Source: Kappaphycus alvarezii
Taxonomy: Eukaryota > Rhodophyta > Florideophyceae > Gigartinales > Solieriaceae
Assembly: GCA_002205965.3 (NCBI GenBank)
Contig: NADL03000552.1
Coordinates: 275,596-339,595, forward strand
DNA length: 64,000 nucleotides
Direction of reading: 5' to 3'
This document shows positions 1 through 9,328 of this stretch, piece after piece. Within the stretch, counting starts at the first letter, position 1; the number at the start of each line of letters is the position of its first letter. The position numbers and the translations under genes were made by a program. The notes under the pieces were generated by a model. That model did no database searches and was not told the DNA's origin. It saw only the letters and a list, made by a program, of their open reading frames with translations.

Positions 1-95
1 GGTAATTTGAGAGGTATTACTGGGCACCCTGTAGGATATTTCGGGCCACAACCGACCATATCTTTCAAATATTAAATCAGCCCACATGCTGATAA
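1..95 (-). repeat. Type A terminal motif, copy 1
   Basis: A roughly 90-bp sequence that recurs at 9329-9415 in the same orientation and at 11184-11276 inverted. Its core reads CCGACCATAT followed by an AT stretch and a CCCCACA end. On the other strand the fuller copies begin GGGGGGAAATGTGGGGTGAT, which looks like the end of a DNA transposon or miniature element. This copy lacks the terminal C-run and is cut by the window edge, so the element it belonged to cannot be seen. Confidence 0.5.
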
Positions 96-219
96 CGCCA
101 GGGTCGCTGGGTCGAGCCCTGCTGGGGATGGTGCATTGTACCCGTAATGTTACGACGAGGTGAATGTGCAATAAATACTTTCTGTGGTCAGCCGGACCCA
201 TAATAAGATATGGTCAGTG

Positions 220-918
220 ATGCTACGCCGCCACCTGGGAGTTCACGTGTTTGACGACACTGTGCCGCTGCAATGCGCGGAGTGCAACAGGCCCATGGAC
301 AACCGAGGTGACCATGCCGCGGGTTTTTGCAAAAAAAGGCCTGGGATGGAGTAACCAGCACAATGCCGTGGTGAAGGTATTTTGCCGATAACTGTTTAAA
401 GCAGCAGGAGTCGGCGTCCAATATGAGGTGAATTACTTCCCGGACTGAATGCACGGCCTGCCGACATTCTAGTGTACCCGAGATCCGAAGAGATCAACAC
501 CTTGCCGCCCCTCCCGGTGGCGTACGACGTCACAGTAACATCGCCATTCCAAGAGGGGTTCATGTCCATTGGAGCGCGTGAGGCGCGCGCCGTTGCCAAT
601 GCAGCGGAAAGACGGAAAAATAGGAAGCTTGCCAGTAAAGTAGCAGCCATCCCCGGTGAAGCCCTCCCAGGACGATCAAAACTGGGATGGAAGTTTGTGC
701 CGCTAGCCTTCGACTCAATTGGATCGCCGTCTGCGACGACGTCCAAGGTAATCGACGAATACGCGGCCGCTGTCGCAACCCGCAGCGCATGCTCGGCGGG
801 AGGAGTGGAGGCTCGGCTTTATCAGCAGCTTAGTTTTGCGATTTGGTCCACGTGTGCGGCGTCTGTATTCTGTCGCGCGCCGCAACATGCAGAGTTTAGC
901 CACCCTATTCAAACCTAA
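220..918 (+). pseudogene. Non-LTR retrotransposon, C-terminal fragment
   Basis: This is the end of a LINE-type polyprotein with a zinc-knuckle and endonuclease-like C-terminus. The frame from 220 has paired cysteines (CAEC), then RGDHA near 306-318 and a further cysteine, the usual C..C..H..C knuckle. A frameshift follows near 340. A second frame, entered before 472, has RPADI-like and YDVTVTSP segments that resemble the PD-(D/E)XK region of site-specific LINE endonucleases, then a Lys/Arg-rich stretch and FVPLAFDSIG. It stops at 918. Similar FLPLAFDSLG sequence occurs antisense near 51.4 kb. Reverse transcriptase is missing, so this is a 5'-truncated, frameshifted copy. Confidence 0.7.
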
Positions 919-1004
919 TTGGTTTAGGTTTGTTACAGTGGTGGTAGATCTTTATTTGTCGTACAATGTCGCACAGAGGCGTGCGGAGGGTATTTATAAA
1001 TTAA

Positions 1005-1200
1005 CTACGGATGCAGGCGGCGGGTAGAAACTTGTCGCGCCTGCATTATTTGGAGACTAAATGCAAAACGGGTAACGAAGTCGCGGAGCTCCTGTTGAGG
1101 GGAGGAACCGCGACGGGAAGCAGCGAAGGAAGCAAGGCGGCGGAAAAAAGCCTTACCGTCGTCGCCCAAGGCGCCATAGATATCAATCCCGACGGGGGAG
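1005..1200 (-). pseudogene. LINE C-terminal fragment (PVGIDIYGAL family), copy 1
   Basis: On the minus strand an open frame starts near 1200 with PVGIDIYGAL, continues through FVTRFAFSLQIMQAR and stops at 1005-1007. The same protein end appears on the minus strand at 11423-11561 and 12653-12945, and on the plus strand at 25676-25927, with mostly conservative changes. That cross-copy conservation shows this strand is coding, although the opposite strand is also open. About 75 bp of conserved 3' untranslated sequence continues to about 930. Only the extreme C-terminus is present. Confidence 0.65.
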
Positions 1201-1486
1201 TTACAGTGGGGTATTCAAGACTGCATGTTGCACCTGCATACTGTATGTCTGTGGTAAAGGAAGTATTAGCCCACATTTCCCCCGTCAGTATTTTGCTCAA
1301 AACTGTTAGTTTAGAATATGCGAAATTACACTGTAAAGAAAGCAAAAAATTCCACCCTCAATTGCTCTACACACGAAATTTACAGAATCTCTAGCTACAC
1401 TCGCAATGACACACTGTACTGTAGCCAGCAAAATTTTACAGTTTCGTGAATTTATAAGATCCCAAGCCACCATACAGTACTGTACC

Positions 1487-1543
1487 GTATATAACCGACC
1501 ATATCTTCCATGCATTAAAATAACCCAAAAATTCCCCCTACAG
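1487..1543 (+). repeat. 57-bp type B terminal motif (GT...AG ended)
   Basis: A 57-bp unit beginning GTATATAACCGACC and ending CCCCCTACAG. The same unit, with a few changes, is inserted in copia coding sequence at 5172-5227 and occurs near 9728. It begins with GT and ends with CTACAG, so it could pass as a very short intron. It could equally be one end of a DNA transposon whose terminus is CTGTAGGGGG. Confidence 0.55.
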
Positions 1544-1947
1544 TACTGTGCATTGAACAACCCAGAAAGATTTGCGACTACGTCCACGGACATTATTCGT
1601 CGTCGCATCTGCCAGCGCCTTAGCGCCGTAATCTGGTCCGGTGTTGCTATGGCCATAATTGCTCCCGCACCATTGCACGCGCCTAACATTGAGCACCTAG
1701 TTAGCCCTCAATTGTGTGCCCAGATCCGTTGGTGCATACTTCCCGAAATAATAGCGACTCGATAAAATGATGTTACCTAAAAGGCGGAAAAACAATGTAG
1801 ACAATCAAAAACGCGTTCTCGTTGTGACTTTGTCAGGAGGGAAAGTGGGTGGTGGAAAATCTTTATGGGTTGTACAGTACAATGTTGCACAGAAGCGTGC
1901 GGAAGGCATTCATAATTTAAAATTGGGAGCGTGTTCACTGCGAGACC

Positions 1948-1992
1948 GTACTGTAGGGGGAAATTGGGGTGTTTTAATGATTGAAAAATAGG
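1948..1992 (+). repeat. Terminal motif, outward-facing partner
   Basis: CTGTAGGGGGAAATTGGGGT followed by a TTTTAATG core is the reverse complement of the motif at 1487-1543. The two face each other with their G/C runs inward across about 400 bp, so they look like ends of two different insertions rather than one element's pair. Confidence 0.45.
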
Positions 1993-2625
1993 TTAGCCTA
2001 TGTAGTGTCAATCCTGTTGCTGCCGTTTGGTGGTTGAGGGCGGCAGAAAAAATAATGAAATAGAAGCGGACTTTTCCCTTTTTGTGTGTGTGTCCCCTTT
2101 TCCACTCCCGGTAGGCCCGGAGGCGGTATTTATGCGGGTGGGCGGTGTATGCATACATCAGATTGAGCTGCACTCCGCCCATCTAAAAATTAAAAATAAT
2201 CATAAAACTGCAGAAAATAACTAAAACATAGGCCAGACTACAGTAGCTCCAGTGTAGAGGGTCATAGAAATAAAAATAACTCATGGAAGTGCCCAAATTC
2301 AGACGTTTTCTAGAAGCATCCACGAGCTCACAACACCACCCCGGGCCCAGATGGAATCCCGGCGCACCATAAAACCGTTGACTCGCTCGAGCCCCGAACC
2401 TCATCACTGCGTCTTAACAGTACGAGCAAGCGATCCTTCCGTTTCGGCGGATACCTCAAATCACTGCCCGCTAACTCTCCTTCCTTGAGTGTTGCCGTCC
2501 TCTTCTCAGAACGCAAGTCGATTTAGGGCAGCTAAAGCCCTCTGGGACTGCCCCATCCTTGTTACTACGAGAGGGGGGTTAAACGGCATCAAACGCATCC
2601 GAAAATCCGTGTGCGGACTATTACG
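1993..2625. other. Spacer without recognisable gene
   Basis: I see no coherent coding pattern here apart from short chance frames. The last 150 bases before 2626 are more GC-rich than the rest and would hold the promoter of the next ORF, but no TATA-like box is obvious. Confidence 0.4.
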
Positions 2626-3947
2626 ATGGCGAAATCCAGACAGACCGCCGAGAAATCGACCGGGGGGAACCCCCCCGAAAGCAGCTCTGGCAGAAAGCGG
2701 CGCGGAAGACCGCTGGCAAACCCCTTCCGCGCAACAACCCGGTCGTCTCGAAGTCTCCCGGTTCCTCGTCCGAGCCCTACCGGACCGCGGAATACTTTTT
2801 CATCAACAATCTTCGCGCGAACGTGAGCAAGCGCAAGGTGATAGAGCATTTGAACCGACCGGATAAGATCAAGATTCAGAAATCAAGAGTCAAGGGTCCT
2901 TTGCTCAATGGCATCTCTTTTGGACTTTCGATTGGCGGTTTCCAGGGTGCTAAGCCGGCGTCAACGGAAGATTCTTATCACGAACTAGAGGTCCTTTATG
3001 GAAGAAATATCGCGCACTTCGCGGCCTCTAAGAAATGTGTAGAGAGCATCGAGGGGGATCTTGCGGTACGACTCAGCCTAACAGAGTCGCTCGCCGACGA
3101 GGATGACTATTTGGAGTTCCCTGCGTTTCCCGAATGGATAATCTCAGCCGTTGTTTGGAGAGCCCCTGAAGGGTTTAAAGATAGCTCCGCCGGTCGCTAT
3201 TTCGGAGTTGATGAGGAAACCAAGGAAGAGCACCCTATCGACCTCTACACCTTTTTCTTCAACGAGATACCTCCCGGCTACGCTGACCACAATCCGTCTA
3301 AGCGTAACCTCCGGGAAGAGAAGGCGAACGATCGAGTCATCAACGGGGCTTTTGGCAGGAACCTAAGTTCGAGATTGGGTGTCATCGTGCAGATCGACCG
3401 TTGGTGTCAGAGGAATCCTAACGAGTGCTTTCGCGTCTTATTCCCAATGTCGAGGGTACCTTCACCTCTTTCTGCTCCGCACCTTCTCATGGACCATGTC
3501 GTGCGTTTCCGGGATTTCGAGGGGCGTTGCCTGCAAGCTGTAGTCGCGAACGCCGTTTCCCTTATCATTGGTGCGGGCCCGGCAGATCATTATTTGAACA
3601 CGGATTATACCCGCGACCATGACACTCTAGAGAGAAGCTTGGCTACTGCCCTAGGTCTCTTACCTTTGCCGACGTCCAAAAAGTTTTATGCGAAGTCTAT
3701 CAAAGCCTTGTGGTCCAAATTTACTTCGCTTTTATCTAGATATTTTTATACTGTATCTACCCCTCTGAATCGATCCCGAATCAAGTTCTTTTTCCCTTTT
3801 TGCTTACCTCCTCCTCCAAATTCGCTTTTTTGGGAAAAAGGGCGCAAATGCACTACTACAAAATCCCTTACAGATTTACTTTACCTGTTCCTAATCAATA
3901 GAACCTGCCCCGGGATCGTATTTAAACCCCTTTATTCCAAGTTTTAA
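2626..3947 (+). CDS. Histone H3-tail-like N-terminus joined to an unknown domain (one frameshift)
   Basis: The ATG at 2626 has a favourable context (A at -3, G at +4). Its frame reads an H3-like start containing QTAEKSTGG, then breaks in a 7-C run at 2670-2676. The next frame continues PRKQLWQKAARKT and stays open to a stop at 3945-3947. One extra C would give a 440-residue protein. Over the first 28 residues after Met, 19 match the histone H3 tail by eye, including the K9-S10, K18, K23 and K27 equivalents; the K4 position is Arg. Residues about 40-65 are Ser/Pro-rich. Residues about 66-355 form a mixed-charge domain I do not recognise, with no histone fold, signal peptide or membrane segment. 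The last 80 or so residues are low-complexity and match sequence next to another LTR-B near 28.0 kb, so the true end may be near 3720. It could be a transposon accessory protein or a captured chromatin gene. Confidence 0.6.
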
Positions 3948-5036
3948 ACGTCCCCGATCATTTTGCTCATCACCCCTCTCCTTCCACACACCCAAAACAC
4001 CCTATATTACCCTTTATTCCCAAAACCCTACCAAAATGACCAATCTACGCCCCTCGAAAGTCATTGCCAAAAAACGCCATCCCCGCCCCCTAAACTCTAT
4101 TTCCCTACTCTCTTTCGGACCTACTGACCGCGAGGACTACCTGCGCCGGCAAACCAAGAAAAAGGTCATCGAATTCTTGCGTCGCTTCTTTATTGAGGAT
4201 GAGGCGAAGGAGGTAGGAAATGGGCGGGAGTAGGACATCGAGGAGGGAGCTAGGGAGACCTTCGAGGAGTGGGTAGCCCCTGAGTTGGTCTACGAGGTTA
4301 ATAACGAGGAGGACGGGAATGATGAGGTGGAAAAGGAGGAAGAGGAAGAGGACGAGGACTAGTTGGATGAGGGAACAGGGGGCATGCAAAATGTGGGACT
4401 GGTGGGGCCTGGACTGGAGAGTGTGGAACAAGTGGTGCCGACGCTGGAACCGGATCGAGATATCTTTAGTAGTTTAGATATCTCTCAGGTGGAAATAGAG
4501 AGCTATGAGCCGTTCGCAGATATTTGTAGTGACTGTTTGGACAGCATGGATATTTTAGAAGAGTTGTTTGGATCTGATTTAGAGAATGAGAAATAAGAGG
4601 ACCTCATTGATTGTTATTTTCTTAAGTATCTTTTGTTTTGAGTATATCACCCACACAAATTGTTTCTATCCATTTCCTGGTACCTTCTGTAGGTTTGTTC
4701 GGACTTTAGGGGTAGCCGAAAGTCTAGTTAAGCTGAGTAAACTGCTTCTTCATAAAGAGAAAAAGCATGTTGGCAGACAACTTCAAGCCCAGTCCCAAAT
4801 AGTTAGGAAGTTGACAGTCAACTTCAGACCCAAGAAGCGTTTATTTTACGCTAGTCGCTAAGCATAGGTGGTAGACCCTGCCCCTTCCATACTTGATTGC
4901 AGCCCTCTCAACTGTCTTCCCTATCCACTCCTTTTTGTTCGTTCAACCATACCACGGTAGCACTTTTGTCGCTTGCAACACCTCCTTGGGGTAATTGGTT
5001 CTGAAGATCTCTTCCTCTGCCGATTTATCCCTATCA
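3705..5036 (+). mobile_element. LTR-B, long gypsy-type LTR with internal ORF, copy 1
   Basis: The right end ATCCCTATCA at 5036 matches the 3' ends of the other LTRs of this family. The last 330 bp or so (from about 4703) are closely similar to the R/U5 half of the LTR at 11618-12330, while the upstream part is unrelated to it and instead resembles 26697-28020 on the minus strand. The 5' boundary is uncertain; similarity to the minus-strand copy begins near 3705. Immediately to the right is copia RNase H sequence, so this LTR sits inside an older copia element. Whether it is a solo LTR or the 3' LTR of a truncated element is not resolved. Confidence 0.6.
4036..4596 (+). pseudogene. Acidic protein encoded in LTR-B U3, copy 1
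   Basis: An ATG (context ACCAAAATG) opens one reading frame of 187 codons to a TAA at 4594-4596, interrupted by TAG at about 4231 and 4360. The N-terminal third is basic and contains FGPTDREDYLRRQTKK. The middle is a long Glu/Asp run. The C-terminus has a CxxC pair followed by MDILEELFGSDLE. The minus-strand relic at 27130-27660 keeps the same frame and most of these residues, and four more relics keep the C-terminal motif, so it was under protein-level constraint. No family is recognised. The acidic-hydrophobic C-terminus resembles transcription-activation domains, which is inference only. Confidence 0.6.
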
Positions 5037-5475
5037 GCAACCATAATAGCAGAAGATTTGTCAGATCCGTCATAGAAAGGGAGGCGTATGCCTTCGCAGA
5101 CGGGATGGTACATGTAATTACGCCACAGGACGACCTAGAGAAACTGCTTGGGCGTAAGATCACCCTAAAATGTATAACCGGCCACATCTTCCATGCATTA
5201 CAATAACCCAAAATTTTCCCCTAAAATTGTTCACTGAATCTCACTCCCTCTATGATATCATCACAAAAAATGCGATCACTACAAAAAAGAGGTTGATGAT
5301 AGGCGTGAAGGCTGTAAGAGATAGTTACGAGAGGATGAAATTATCAGATGTTGAAATGGTACCTTCGCAACGAAATCCATCAGAGGCCCTGACTAAAAAG
5401 AAGCCAACCTCAGTCCTCGAAAGGGTTTTCGACAGGGTCCTCGACGAGGGGCACATGGAATATGGTATAAAGCTC
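5037..5475 (+). pseudogene. Copia RNase H fragment
   Basis: The frame RRFVRSVIEREAYAFADG...LLGRKITLK, then FTESHSLYDIITK and KKRLMIGVKAVRDSYE, matches the C-terminal RNase H of copia polyproteins; compare DSKSLFDVISK in the element at 52.5-58.0 kb. The left end is cut by LTR-B at 5036. The frame is broken only by a 56-bp insertion at 5172-5227, and removing it restores the reading exactly. Reverse transcriptase, integrase and gag are absent here. Confidence 0.7.
5172..5227 (+). mobile_element. 56-bp type B insertion inside copia RNase H
   Basis: The unit begins GTATAACCGG and ends in a C-run plus TAAAAT. It is flanked by CCCTAAAAT at 5163-5171 and 5219-5227, part of which may belong to the motif itself. 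Excising one unit and one repeat rejoins ITLK to LFTESHSLYD in frame. The same unit occurs at 1487-1543 and near 9728, so a very short sequence seems to have moved on its own, or it is what is left after internal deletion of a longer element. Confidence 0.6.
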
Positions 5476-5539
5476 TGTGTCATAAGACAAGCTCAACAAT
5501 ATAACGGGCCCAACTTTCGAATACATCAGTTGAGGGGGA

Positions 5540-5592
5540 GGGGAAGTCTTGTATGTTTTTACTGTTGGAAGATACATTCGATCTAGGGGAGT
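5540..5592 (-). repeat. Type C terminal motif, diverged
   Basis: The sequence GTTTTTACTGTTGGAAGATA followed by CATTCGATCTA resembles the reverse complement of the motif at 12485-12576, 18766-18858 and 45840-45932. No partner end is visible nearby. Confidence 0.4.
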
Positions 5593-6774
5593 GTACAATA
5601 GTTGCAACGAAACAGATGAATAGGCACTCCGGAATTAAGACACGTGAGCCTTTAGAATTGCATTAATACTCAATGAAGTAAAGTTTCATTAATCAAGTTG
5701 TATAATTTGTTACCGCGATTTGAGTTAAGGCTTATTTAAGTGATGGGACAAAAAGGGTGATCGCATGATGTGGTAGACTTCAACAGAGGTTGATTTTTCC
5801 TTACATTACGTGATAGCTTAGACCCAGAGCAATTATCTGCCATTGGTCCTTTCGACCCCCTTAAGTGGCTAAACTTTCTCGATTCCAACAAACTCAAATT
5901 ATCTGTTTGTCTAACTTCAAGCTGCTGGAGCTGTCCTCACTACTGCTAATTAGAGCAGACACTGTCTCTAAACTGCAAATCTCAGATGAATTAGGAATGT
6001 CTACTTCAACAGAATTGACAATCTCTCAATTACAAGTCTCAGATGAATTAGTCCAACAAAGACCGTGGCCAGAGCGCCGATCCGAATGGTTGTGCATTCA
6101 GAGTGGATAAAGATTGATCGACGCAACCACGGCCCCACCACTCAGAGGGGTCATTCCGAAGTAAAGTATCATAGTTATTGGAATCCTCAGCGTACCTCCG
6201 ACTAATGCCAACGCCCTCCCCTCGCGCGTTGACATCCACAGGTACCATAACACTTCGTGCTGTAAGCACACTTGCACTAGCCTTGGGAGGTAGTCACTCC
6301 TGAGTCTGTCTTCTTTTTAGACCCTCCAGCACACAGACCTGCCCCCACCCGCCTCGGGAAATTGTCGTCCTACATCTCTACTTGGTTACGCACCCAAGAT
6401 CCACGCCCTCTGTATATCGACGGCTCGGAAACTCTTTTGCTTGACTACGGTGGGGCGACGTCGGCTTTATCACTACAAGCATTGCTACAATAATGAAGCG
6501 AGTGGAGTGGTAAGTTTATCTCCTCATAATGAAATTGCTCTACCAGGCAAACTGCTTCGATAGTCTATTATGTAGTCGAATAGTTAAGCATCGAAGTTGT
6601 CTCTCTGATAGCGATATTTGTGCTAAATAGTGAATTGTGACTATTGACCTCTTTTCGCACCTTTTCATCAACATGATCACGGGATCGGGGCTTCTGAAAA
6701 GCCTTTTTACAAGCCGATTCGAACACACCGCAAACCAAGCCGCTCCCAACGCCCTACCCGCCCCTCGGGCCGTC
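5593..6774. other. Intergenic region downstream of the lactamase-fold gene
   Basis: No gene is recognised. A CTCAGATGAATTAG segment is repeated at about 5983 and 6038. Short frames near 6330-6480 are GC-rich but match nothing I know. The far end (6600-6774) is the presumed 3' flank of the next gene, which is transcribed leftward. Confidence 0.4.
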
Positions 6775-7907
6775 CTAAAAGTCAACCAACAAAAACTGCA
6801 ATGCGGTAAAACAGTGGCCCCTCGCCGTAATATCCACCGCCCCAATCCGACACCCCCACTTGCTCACAACAATCCTATAACACTCGTCAATTTGCAACCG
6901 TCTCAAAACCCTAATAAACACAAACCATGCATTCCCAAACGCCACATTCCCCGGAGTAAACTGGTCCGCAGCCCCTCCCGCCGCAAGTTGCGGTCCACCC
7001 ACCGTCCTAAATGCCACCTTCGCTGCCTCCAACACATCCTGCGCATAACTCAACGACGTACGCACGTCCTCGCGATCGCCGATGCGAATATGACCGCCCA
7101 CGTAAACCGCGAAATCGGTGGCCAAAATGCGCTGATGCGCACGAATGTACTCGCGGAAATCCTGTGTGATGGCGAAATTAAACGGCGGTGCAAATCGGGG
7201 AAACACGATATCGACCATCATGGTGACGCCTGGCCCATCACGACTCGGAGGGATATGCAAGAGCATGTCCTGCTGGCTATGACCGCCTACGATGCGCATG
7301 TTGACACGTAGTTGAGGGTCGAGGATGAGGGTCCTGCCTTTGCGGCCGACAGTGACGGTCGGGGGTAAGGCGCGATTGGTAGTGGAATCACGGATGAGAC
7401 GCCTGGATTCTGCGGTGCCCCAGATGAGGACGCGAGCGTTTGGGAAGCGACGGGTCATAAAGTTGAGGAAGCGGGTTGTGGCGCCGATGTGGTCAAAGTG
7501 TGCGTGGGAGTAGACGACGTCGATGCGGGTGGGGATGGTGCCGTTGAGAATTTGGAGGGCGGCGTCTGTGGTGCGGGTCATGCTGCCGACGGGGGTGTTG
7601 GAGGCGTCGTTGTCGACGAGGTCGAGGAGGATGAGGCGGGTGTTGAGGTGGAGCATGAGGGAGAGGTAGAAGCCGTCGTTGTAGATGTAAACGCCGCGAC
7701 GGGGGGTTGTGAGGGTGAAGGGGGCGGCTTGAGGGGGAGGAAGGAGGAGGCGGGGACGGGGAGGAGGTTTGCGCAGATTTGATCGGTGGTTAGGGTGGAG
7801 AGGCAGGAGCGCACTGCGGGGCAGAGGGTTGTGTTGGTTGTGTTGGTGGCATTGGTTGGAGGGAGGAGAAGGGGGAGGAGGATGAGGAGTATGAGGAGAG
7901 AGGACAT
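6775..7907 (-). CDS. Secreted metallo-beta-lactamase-fold hydrolase (one frameshift)
   Basis: The ATG at 7907-7905 (context GCCAAAATG) starts a classic signal peptide, MSSLLILLILLPLLLPP, followed by overlapping N-glycosylation sequons (NATNTTNTT). The frame is lost near 7740-7750 in a C-rich run; the next frame carries the catalytic fold to a TAG at 6775-6777. The span is one base short of 378 codons, so a 1-base deletion explains it. The fold shows HAHFDHIGA (HxHxDH at about 7506-7489), a GGHSQQD histidine, an acidic MMVDI segment and a final VGGHIRIG histidine, in the right order for a two-metal site. Substrate is unknown; such secreted enzymes hydrolyse varied esters, thioesters or lactams. 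The break may be a real mutation or an assembly error. Confidence 0.8.
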
Positions 7908-7979
7908 TTTGGCTGAGGATGGTTGGGATGGCTGGGGTTGATGGGTGGAGGTATTTGGGGAGGTGGGATGGAGCAGGTA

Positions 7980-8345
7980 CTTATATACAGTAGCAGAGCG
8001 GGGAGGGTTTAAAGTCGGTGGATGTGTTGGATGGAATGAGGCGGGTGTTCCGCGGGCGGCTTTGGGGCAGGGGGTGCGATTCCGGGGGGGGGGGGGTGGG
8101 AACAATAGGGGAGGAGATTGTCCTGCGGAGGAAGTGATGGAGATATTACGGCAGTGGTATGGTATGCGATATCTGATGAGGTTGGAGATTGGGACTGGGC
8201 GGATTGCTGTGGAGTATTGAAGTGCAGAGTTTGCAAGTTGAGTACATCGCCTCCGATGAGGTATGTACATTTCTGTACATGAGACAATATAGCATGGCAC
8301 GTGCGCACAAACAGTACAGTACAGTACAGTACAGTACAGAATAGT
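7980..8345 (-). promoter_or_regulatory. Upstream region of the lactamase-fold gene with (ACAGT)n tract
   Basis: About 400 bp upstream of the start codon lies a perfect pentanucleotide run at 8310-8340 (about six ACAGT units). Further GTACA-rich words occur at 8265-8285, and a G-run lies at 8084-8097. A similar CTGTA run lies about 200 bp upstream of the dehydrogenase at the right end of the window. Promoter function is inferred from position only. Confidence 0.35.
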
Positions 8346-8960
8346 CCACAGAATAACGACGTCTGCCATCCACATCGTTACGCAACGCCTACGGAACCTC
8401 CCCTGCTCCTCCGGTTCTCAGACAATCCGTCCTCCATTCCATGCACCCCTATTCTCCTCTCCCTCGTACAAAGGCGCTCAGAACTGTGTCGATGTGTTTC
8501 CAGGCCCGCAGTGATCACGACTCGGAGCGGGACATGAACATGACATGGTAAAGAGGGATGGCGAGGTAGGGACTTTTTGTACAACGCTGGAGAAGGAAAG
8601 GATGGCGGTGTGCGCGGTTTGTTTGTGAGGTGGTGGGAATAGAGTTTCTACACTTTTTGGTTTGAACTGTACATTGCTGGTGAGTAATGCACTTGGTGGC
8701 TGCATTATAGAGAGTAGAGCGGAGTTTGATTTCAATTGAGGCTGAACAAAATTGCACGAGGGCAAAAATAAAAACGTCATTATGTATAGTAATGGAATCT
8801 CGAGACTCATTTCCATACTTTGCCGTAATGCATCGCGAGACTCTTTTTCTCGTACGAAAATTTACCCGTCCAGTACAGTATTGTCCAAATCTCAAACCAC
8901 TGCACCCTCCTATACATCAAAATGGTCCCGTGGCCACTTGTACAATATCATCCAGCAACA
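8346..8960. other. Intergenic, no gene recognised
   Basis: Short overlapping frames exist on both strands but none shows a domain or a matching copy elsewhere in the window. A CGAGACTC-containing stretch near 8798-8850 is partly repetitive. Confidence 0.35.
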
Positions 8961-8969
8961 TGCGCTCTC

Positions 8970-9016
8970 CAGGGGGGAAATTTTGGGTGTTTTTAATGCA
9001 TGAAAAATATGGTCAG
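8970..9016 (+). repeat. Terminal motif (GGGGGG start)
   Basis: GGGGGGAAATTTTGGGTGTT, then TTTAATGCATGAAAAATATGG, is the reverse complement of the type B unit at 1487-1543 with minor changes. It is intact from the G-run to GGTCAG. Confidence 0.5.
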
Positions 9017-9328
9017 CTGTTCCCTGAGGGATGTCGTGATGGTAAAGGCTTACAATGTAAAGGGTTGGCGGGATCAGGGTGTCGAGAGATTCTGCACATT
9101 GACGCCTCGGGCATCTGCGCAACTAAAGATTCGGTCAGTTGCGGTGCACACTCAGGGACCCAAGGGGTGAAAAGTTTACTCTGCAGCCGAGGGACAACAA
9201 ATGCGCTGAGGTAAAAAAATTGTATTGAAAAAGAAGTGCTAAAAGTAGTCCTCATATGAGCGCAACGGTCCTATTGACACTAGAAACTAAAGTATCATCG
9301 CGTCTGGAGCATATGTACTGTACAGAAG

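Noticed and set aside
1011-1394. Plus-strand ORF GRNLSRLHYLE..., repeated at 11429 and 12629 (the last with a membrane-like segment)
   Set aside because: The minus strand of all three copies encodes the LINE C-terminus PVGIDIYGAL...FVTRFAFSLQIMQAR, which is also found in sense orientation at 25676. The plus-strand frame is a mirror of that coding sequence.
7489-7782. Gly/Val-rich plus-strand ORF inside the lactamase-fold gene
   Set aside because: It is antisense to a GC-rich gene with clear catalytic motifs; its composition follows from codon bias on the other strand.
8310-8340. CRISPR-like array
   Set aside because: It is a continuous pentanucleotide microsatellite without spacers, in a eukaryotic context.
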